From NCBI GenBank assembly GCA_945881905.1, contig CAMCVV010000002.1, forward strand, positions 1 to 64,000: a DNA stretch of 64,000 nucleotides, written 5' to 3'. How positions within the stretch are numbered: position 1 is the first letter of the stretch; the number at the start of each line of letters is the position of its first letter. The notes beneath the pieces were generated by a model. It did no database searches, was not told the DNA's origin, and worked only from the letters and a program-made list of their open reading frames with translations. Source of the stretch: Paenibacillus alvei. Its GTDB lineage: Bacteria > Bacillota > Bacilli > Paenibacillales > NBRC-103111. Made by a program: the position numbers and the translations under genes. Shown here piece by piece: positions 58,918 through 64,000 of the stretch.

Positions 58918-60835
58918 TCCATAGGGTCGAGCTTGCTACGATCTGACTAGAGTTCGACTGTGGATAGACTGTAATGTTTATTCGAGACTTAGGTGAGCTG
59001 AGTGTGATGCCTACATTGGCACTTGATCCAGCTGCTACGCTTTGTCCGTCTCCATACTTATTGTAACTTAATAATTGGATAATCTCAGAAGTCGAAGCGA
59101 TATTCGGTGCTTGTTGCAGTCCCTTCAGCTGAGTTCTCGCTTGCGTAATGACGCCTAGATATAGAGTTTCTAGTTCGACAAATTCTTCTTTTCTTGATTC
59201 ATAGACACGCTTGGAAAGCGCGTTCAGTTGTGAGACATCTTCCTTGCTAATCTGTTTGGCTTCTTCTGGCAATTGGTGCAATTCACGATTCCACATCACC
59301 AAGTCATAGTAAGATGCTTCGAGTTGCTTCGCCAGTGAGATATTGCCTTCTTCTGTAGCCATCTGCTTCAAATTTAATATCGCATTGCCCAATCCGTAAA
59401 ACTTCTCGTCTAGTTTCTTAATGTCAAATTCACCTGGTGGTGGTGTAGGGACAGACGTCGGAATTGGAGTCGATGAAGAGTTCGGAGTAGGAGTCGGAGT
59501 AGGAGTCGATGAAGAGTTCGGAGTAGGAGTGTCCTCAGGTACTTCTTGGCTAGGTGGTATCGGTTTATTCGTCAGACCTAGCGCTTTCGCTACGTTCACG
59601 ATCCCGTTTCCGTATTCACTTTTGTCACCAAGTGGCGTCGCTGTACGATACAGAGTATTCTTCACATCTTTCTGCGTCCACTTCTTATTCTTACTCCATA
59701 AGATCGCTGCGGATCCTGTGACATGAGGTACTGCCATCGAAGTACCTGACATCACACCATACGTTCCGTCGAATGTCGTACTGAGGATATTCGTCCCCGG
59801 TGCAACGAGATCTAATTGTTGTCCAGTACTGGAGAATCCTGCCCGCTTATGATTCGGACTAACAGCTCCTACAGATATGACTTCGGGGTACAGTGCAGGA
59901 TATAGTTCCGTTTCTGCGCCTGCTCCCTGATTACCAGCTGCTGCAATGACGAGAATTCCTTTTGCAGTAGCTTCCTGAATAACGGCTTGAAGGGCTTGAC
60001 TAGCTGAAGTTCCGCCAAAACTCATGGAGATGATGTTCATCTTATTGGCGATACTCCATTGAATCGCTTCGATGACTTGGCTGTAAGTGCCTTCTCCTTG
60101 TCGGTCGAGAACTTTAAGTGCGTACACGTTTGCATTCGAAGCTACACCGACGACTCCTTTCTTGTTGCTGAGTGCTGCGATTGTGCCTGCTACATGTGTA
60201 CCGTGTCCGTGATCGTCCGTGTAACTAAGATTATCAGATACAAATGACTTCCCACCTGCGATCTGTAGATCCGAGTGATTAGCAATCCCCGTATCTAACA
60301 CTGCAATCTTTATTTTTTTTCCTTCGATGCTTTTTTGCAGAGATTGGTCTGCACCTATCGCTTTTATCCCCCAAGGAATCGTATCTTTTAGTTTATTGGA
60401 CTTCAAGACAGAGATGTCCTCATCTATATAGAATCTAGATCCATCATCATCGGTAGATTCTACTGAGGCAACTTTCACGATCGCATTCGGTTCAATAAAT
60501 TCAATATTTCTATCCCATGCTGCACTTTGCAATTCTTGTGGAGTTAAATCAAGAACGAGAAGCTTTGCACTGAGTTTTTTGATATTTTTTCTTTGCCAAC
60601 TTTTCTTGATCAGCAACTTATCTGGGTCTGTTTGTTCCTTTAGTCCTATGAGATAAGAACCATTCCCTGATCCAGAATTTGCAATCTTGCTATCTTCACT
60701 ACTGCTATTCGTACTTGTGCCTGTACTGATGTCACTACTTTCCAGAGATGAACCTGCGTATACATTATTCCCACTTAATGTTAGTAATACCATGGTGCAC
60801 ATCACAGCAATCCATTTTTTCGTTTGTTTTTTCAA
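58892..60835 (-). CDS. Secreted subtilisin-like protease, 5' part of a split gene
   Basis: 647 codons; TTG start, AAGGAA upstream. Signal peptide (residues 1-27), an I9-type propeptide (60-121), and an S8 catalytic domain: Asp181 (VLDTG), His211 (GHGTHVAG), oxyanion Asn302 and Ser366 (SGTSMA). A Pro/Ser/Thr linker with a 36-bp repeat, an alpha-helical segment (about 475-580), and a beta domain cut by a TAG at 58892. At the end, Q-P-A-stop would become Q-P-L-S-Y-T-W if one C in CCC (58898-58900) were skipped. The combined product would be about 1,275 aa. Confidence 0.88.
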   Translation of the reverse strand: MKKQTKKWIAVMCTMVLLTLSGNNVYAGSSLESSDISTGTSTNSSSEDSKIANSGSGNGSYLIGLKEQTDPDKLLIKKSWQRKNIKKLSAKLLVLDLTPQELQSAAWDRNIEFIEPNAIVKVASVESTDDDGSRFYIDEDISVLKSNKLKDTIPWGIKAIGADQSLQKSIEGKKIKIAVLDTGIANHSDLQIAGGKSFVSDNLSYTDDHGHGTHVAGTIAALSNKKGVVGVASNANVYALKVLDRQGEGTYSQVIEAIQWSIANKMNIISMSFGGTSASQALQAVIQEATAKGILVIAAAGNQGAGAETELYPALYPEVISVGAVSPNHKRAGFSSTGQQLDLVAPGTNILSTTFDGTYGVMSGTSMAVPHVTGSAAILWSKNKKWTQKDVKNTLYRTATPLGDKSEYGNGIVNVAKALGLTNKPIPPSQEVPEDTPTPNSSSTPTPTPTPNSSSTPIPTSVPTPPPGEFDIKKLDEKFYGLGNAILNLKQMATEEGNISLAKQLEASYYDLVMWNRELHQLPEEAKQISKEDVSQLNALSKRVYESRKEEFVELETLYLGVITQARTQLKGLQQAPNIASTSEIIQLLSYNKYGDGQSVAAGSSANVGITLSSPKSRINITVYPQSNSSQIVASSTLWNASAKQPA

Positions 60836-61010
60836 ATTCCATGTTCCTTTTCCATAAATTTATAAATGAGAGCTGTTCTACCTTCACTTACAGATGACCT
60901 ATCGATTATGGTGACGTCGTTCATTCCTCAATTAAATTTAGTATTATTCCATAATTTTCTAAAATATATCATATTATACAAAATTGCACCACGCTGATTC
61001 GTCAGAACAT

Positions 61011-61053
61011 AAAAAAACTTTCTCTACTGTGCAGTTGCACGGTAAAGAAAGTT
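61011..61053 (-). terminator. Intrinsic terminator after the 61110 gene
   Basis: On the minus strand AACTTTCTTTACCGTGCA pairs with the GCACAGTAGAGAAAGTT arm (one mismatch), followed by TTTTTTTATG. It ends the 61110-62155 unit and lies before the subtilisin promoter. No other gene is in 60836-61109. Confidence 0.88.
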
Positions 61054-61109
61054 CATTCGAACGTTTGTTTACTTATAAACTTTAAATCTTCGGTTCATAA
61101 CCCCTGGTC

Positions 61110-62155
61110 TCAATCATAACCTTTATCGAAATACATGTCCTTCCACAACTTCGCAAGTTCTTCGACATTCAATTCATCAAAGGGGGTATTCGGGAATTGA
61201 CTGCGTATCGTATCAAATTCATATCGTGTCATCGTGATCGAATCAACAGCAAATGCTTCCCAGGTACTTGTATAGACCTCTACAGCTGCTATAGGGAATG
61301 GAAGATCCCGTTCCATTGCATACAACCACAACAACACTGCGTGCTGGATACCCGTGGAAACCAGATGATTATATTCTCCTGTCCCTTTCTTCATTCGAAT
61401 TCCAAGTGAGATCACGTGTTCATTCGAACTGAGGGTCTCACCACCAGTATTCAGCTTTGTGTTATCTGAATAGAGATAAAAATGAATAGCTCTATCTGAT
61501 GAGAATACTTTTTTGTTATTGATCCAAGACAAATCATGTCGAATCACATCTTCAGTCACAGTTGCACCAACTGGACTGATCTCTCTAGGCTGATAGCTAT
61601 CCCACACCTCGTATACATACATGATCGTTACACCAAGTAAGGCGATTAGTACAATAGTTATCAGAGTGCGACGAATGAGACCCATACTCTTGATGTAAAA
61701 CCCAACTGTGACCATAAGGTATAGGACGAACAATTGTAATAATAGGTGCTCAGGCGCAATACATAACAAAAGGAGAATGGATATGAGATAACCTATACAA
61801 GTGAGGCCCACTTTGTACCAATTCTTATAGACTACATCATAGAGAATAATCATTAAGGGTATGATGTTCAGCATGAACCATCCTAGGCCGAGATGGGGTG
61901 ACGCTTTCCTTTTCCCGTCAATGCATAACCGCAAGCTAGGAAATAATATAATACGAGGTTATTGAACAGCGGATGTTGAAATCCGTAACATAAAAATACG
62001 ATATAACTTGCTGCATATCCCACTCCAATAAAACTTACGACAGTCCATTTTTGTTGAGCTTTATACTTAAGTAGAGGTATGATTGGAAGTCCTAATAGGA
62101 TGAATTGAACAGGAGGTAGCGAAATAACAATAATTAAACCTAGGATTAAAGCATG
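61110..62155 (-). pseudogene. Broken polytopic membrane protein with the shared C-terminal domain
   Basis: The open part (61110-61934, 274 codons) has about four helices and a C-terminal domain related to copies A and B: ISPVGATVTEDVIRHDL, FSSDRAI, LLWLYAMERD, RYEFDTIRSQF, and ELAKLWKDMYF. Upstream, a second frame (62155 down to about 61893) codes for two more helices (LILGLIIVISLPPVQFILLG and SFIGVGYAASYIVFLCYG) and ends GYALTGKGKRHP; the C-run at the junction suggests a one-base loss. The 5' end lacks a start codon after a TAA (62156-62158). So it is frameshifted and 5'-truncated. Confidence 0.7.
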
Positions 62156-62181
62156 TTAGACAATACACTTGTTTCCTATCG

Positions 62182-62601
62182 TTAATATAATGGCTTGTAG
62201 CCGTTATCTTGCATCCATATTATCGATAACGCATCGACCAGCGCTTCATCGCCTAAGGAATCTCGGTTATCGATTTCAGATAAGATCTGCTCGAACTCTT
62301 GCTTGGATACAAATATAGTTGCTGGAGTATTCATAGCCAAACGGGCACGAGAATAATGAATGTTGACGCCAACAATAATGTCATCCACGATATGTCTGCG
62401 CACATATAACCAAGTTCTCATTGAAGCTCTTACTTCAGTACCTTCCAGTGAAACATCAACATGCTTGTATGCAAATATATTTATAAACTTACTTCCTGGT
62501 TCAATATTTCCTGCTTCATCTCTAACTGTATTGTTAACATAAACCCAAAAATCCGACAATTTTAATGACCTGGCTTTAACCTCTATTTTGTTTACTTTTA
62601 A
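62182..62601 (-). pseudogene. Membrane-anchored domain protein, copy C (5'-truncated)
   Basis: Reads LKVNKIEVKARSLKLSDF, then GSKFINIFAYK, RASMRTWLYVRRH, KQEFEQILSEIDNRDSLGDE and IIWMQDNGYKPLY, matching copies A and B throughout but diverged. The N-terminal helix and PIAPDG segment are missing: homology starts about 2 bases before the stop of the lipase remnant. A TTG at 62559 could give 125 aa, but no ribosome site precedes it. Confidence 0.8.
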
Positions 62602-62890
62602 TATGATGCGTGCAAATCGATCAAATTATCAAGTGCCGGATCCAACAACATCAATTCACTTCGAGCAGGTGATTTGAAGCCCCAAGAACCAATCCCAGAA
62701 ACCGGATCTTGAACGTTCACGTTGACAAACCAATATTTTTTGGGGATATAGGCTCTAAGAAAAAACACGTTGTCTGCTAACAGATCCATGTTTGTTCTTG
62801 GTGAACCGATCTGTATGATTGGACTTGGCGAATATGAGTATCTGTACAATTCGAGTACGGTGTCATTCGAACCTACATATCCAATTAAAG
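62598..62890 (-). pseudogene. Internally deleted second lipase copy
   Basis: The first part (GSNDTVLELYRYSY) matches the first PPC domain of the intact lipase (bases 62835-62890 against 58550-58600 nearly identical). It jumps directly to SPSPIIQIGSPRTNM and DNVFFLRAYIPKK, which match the hydrolase C-terminus. The junction falls where both sides read YSY/YSPS, so short homology may have driven the deletion of more than 350 codons, including the nucleophile. Confidence 0.85.
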
Positions 62891-62899
62891 AAACACTAA

Positions 62900-62999
62900 G
62901 CATAACCGATCGATGATGCCTGGTAATTAGGATTAAAGAGTACATGATTGGTTTTAGTTTCGATCCTTGTTAGCGTTCATTATCTTCGGCGTATAGTTA
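62900..62999 (-). repeat. Remnants of the copy A 3' end and its hairpin spacer
   Basis: 62978-62999 (CATTATCTTCGGCGTATAGTTA) matches the last codons of copy A at 55738-55760 (YTPKIM). 62900-62936 matches the spacer around the inverted repeat at 56321-56348. Their order recreates the unit boundary between two family copies and shows that a further copy once lay upstream. No gene remains here. Confidence 0.75.
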
Positions 63000-63093
63000 G
63001 ATATGTGATGTCCTTTTTTTTAGTATATATGCTACTATATTTATGGTAATGTTGATTTGCGTCTTGATTTTATAGTATATAGGAGGTAATCCG

Positions 63094-64000
63094 ATGATCA
63101 AAGTTGCCATGTTAAGTTATTGGCATGTACATGCAAATGATTATAATCGACAAGCAGATGAACATCCTGATACCGAAGTTGTCGCCATATGGGATGAAAT
63201 CCCTTCACGAGGGAAAGCAAAAGCTGAAGAATTGAAGTTACCTTTCTATGAGTCACTATCTGAACTACTTCAGCAGCCTCACATTGATGGTGTCATTGTA
63301 AACACACCCACATCGATGCATCGTGATGTCATGGTTGCTGCTGCTCAAGCAGGCAAGCATATTTTCACAGAAAAAGTCATTGCACCCACATTAGCTGAGT
63401 GCCAAGAAATCATCCATGAAGTAGAGAAAGCTGGAGTGAAATTAACGGTATCCCTACCAAGATTGAACGCAGGATATACCTTAGCCATTCAACAAATGCT
63501 TGAAACTAAGCTTCTTGGACAATTAACTTTGGTTAGAGTTCGTCTTTCTCACAATGGTGCACTGGCCAATTGGCTACCTGAGCATTTTTATAGTCTTGAA
63601 CAATGTGCAGGAGGAGCACTGATCGATCTTGGATGTCACCCGATGTATTTGACTCGACTATTTTTGGGTTTACCCGAAAGTGTACAAGCTACATATGGAT
63701 ATGTGACCCATAAAGAAGTAGAAGATAACGCTGTAGCTGTCTTGCAATATAAGAACGGTGCTGTAGGTATTGTAGAAGCAGGTTTTGTGAATTCTCACAG
63801 TCCTTTTTCCATCGAAGTTCATGGGACAGAAGGTAGCTTGTTCTATGGAACACCAGCCAATCAAATCGTCTATCGCACGAATCTTCAAGGAGAGTCTCAA
63901 AAGAAAGAATGGACGATCGTCAATCAACTTGATGGTGTAGCTTCTGCATTCGATCAATGGGTAACGCATATCCAACACAACACGATTGCACAGGAAAACA
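63094..64000 (+). CDS. Gfo/Idh/MocA-family oxidoreductase, 3' end beyond window
   Basis: 302 codons seen. ATG 63094 with AGGAGG 7 bases upstream. N-terminal MIKVAMLSYWHVHANDYNRQ lacks the classic GxGxxG turn; VIVNTPTSMHRDVMVAAAQ and FTEKVIAPT (the EK of the active site) follow, then the substrate domain LIDLGCHPMYLTRLFLG. It is likely a sugar oxidoreductase. The first 95 bp upstream hold a promoter I could not assign. Confidence 0.9.
   Translation, partial: MIKVAMLSYWHVHANDYNRQADEHPDTEVVAIWDEIPSRGKAKAEELKLPFYESLSELLQQPHIDGVIVNTPTSMHRDVMVAAAQAGKHIFTEKVIAPTLAECQEIIHEVEKAGVKLTVSLPRLNAGYTLAIQQMLETKLLGQLTLVRVRLSHNGALANWLPEHFYSLEQCAGGALIDLGCHPMYLTRLFLGLPESVQATYGYVTHKEVEDNAVAVLQYKNGAVGIVEAGFVNSHSPFSIEVHGTEGSLFYGTPANQIVYRTNLQGESQKKEWTIVNQLDGVASAFDQWVTHIQHNTIAQEN

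Noticed and set aside
62891-62945. Reading frame start of the lipase remnant
   Set aside because: Those codons (LILITRHHRSVML) are a translation of the copied intergenic hairpin, not protein-coding homology.

Overview
The window comes from the chromosome of an endospore-forming Bacillales bacterium, most likely a Paenibacillaceae relative. This rests on a complete spoIIIA operon, spore photoproduct lyase, Bacillus-type AhrC/ArgR, a methionine T-box, a yybP-ykoY riboswitch, AT-leaning composition, and AGGAGG-type ribosome sites with many TTG and GTG starts. No rRNA, tRNA, phage, transposase or CRISPR array was seen.

Region 1 (1-17992, minus strand) is a classic housekeeping and sporulation block. 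Read in transcription order it is yqhV, spoIIIAA-AH, accB-accC, an Asp23/AmaP/DUF2273 envelope-stress module, nusB, folD, xseA-xseB, ispA, dxs, a TlyA-like rRNA methyltransferase, argR and recN (cut by the left edge). Many of the genes overlap or nearly touch.

Region 2 (18140-30230) holds phosphosulfolactate synthase and phosphatase (sulfolactate synthesis, a spore-linked metabolite), DUF441, an aroQ-peptidase-efp-aspartokinase run, yqhQ, a patatin lipase, YitT and YetF-type membrane proteins, mntR, splB and a CcdA-type protein. Region 3 (29514-35520) is a zinc ABC importer (znuA-znuC-znuB) with a Zur-like box, then metG behind a T-box leader.

Region 4 (35549-49644) is accessory metabolism: yidD, a CPBP protease, an aldo/keto reductase, a second YitT, an SGNH hydrolase, a Gfo/Idh plus TIM-barrel pair, a frameshifted AraC regulator, araA with an AraR-type operator, xylA and xylR divergent around a Xyl-type operator, a second ROK protein and a truncated SMP-30 gene. 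Region 5 (49879-55600) has convergent ppk1 and ppx, a D-2-hydroxyacid dehydrogenase, and a TerC protein under a manganese riboswitch.

Region 6 (55736-63000) is the unusual part. A secreted subtilisin and a PPC-domain lipase-like hydrolase look like one gene broken by a +1 shift. They are surrounded by intact, degenerate and chimeric copies of an unrecognised membrane-anchored domain family, and by a decayed second lipase copy. The recurrent lipase-then-membrane-domain order suggests a functional partnership, possibly effector with protector or foldase, and a locus that has duplicated and recombined. The right edge cuts a Gfo/Idh oxidoreductase.

A second theme is in-frame short-period repeat expansion inside conserved genes (tlyA, xseB, znuA, metG, the subtilisin and lipase linkers). 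Three probable single-base frameshifts (AraC, subtilisin/lipase, the 61110-62155 membrane gene) could be real decay or assembly errors; two of them lie in C runs.
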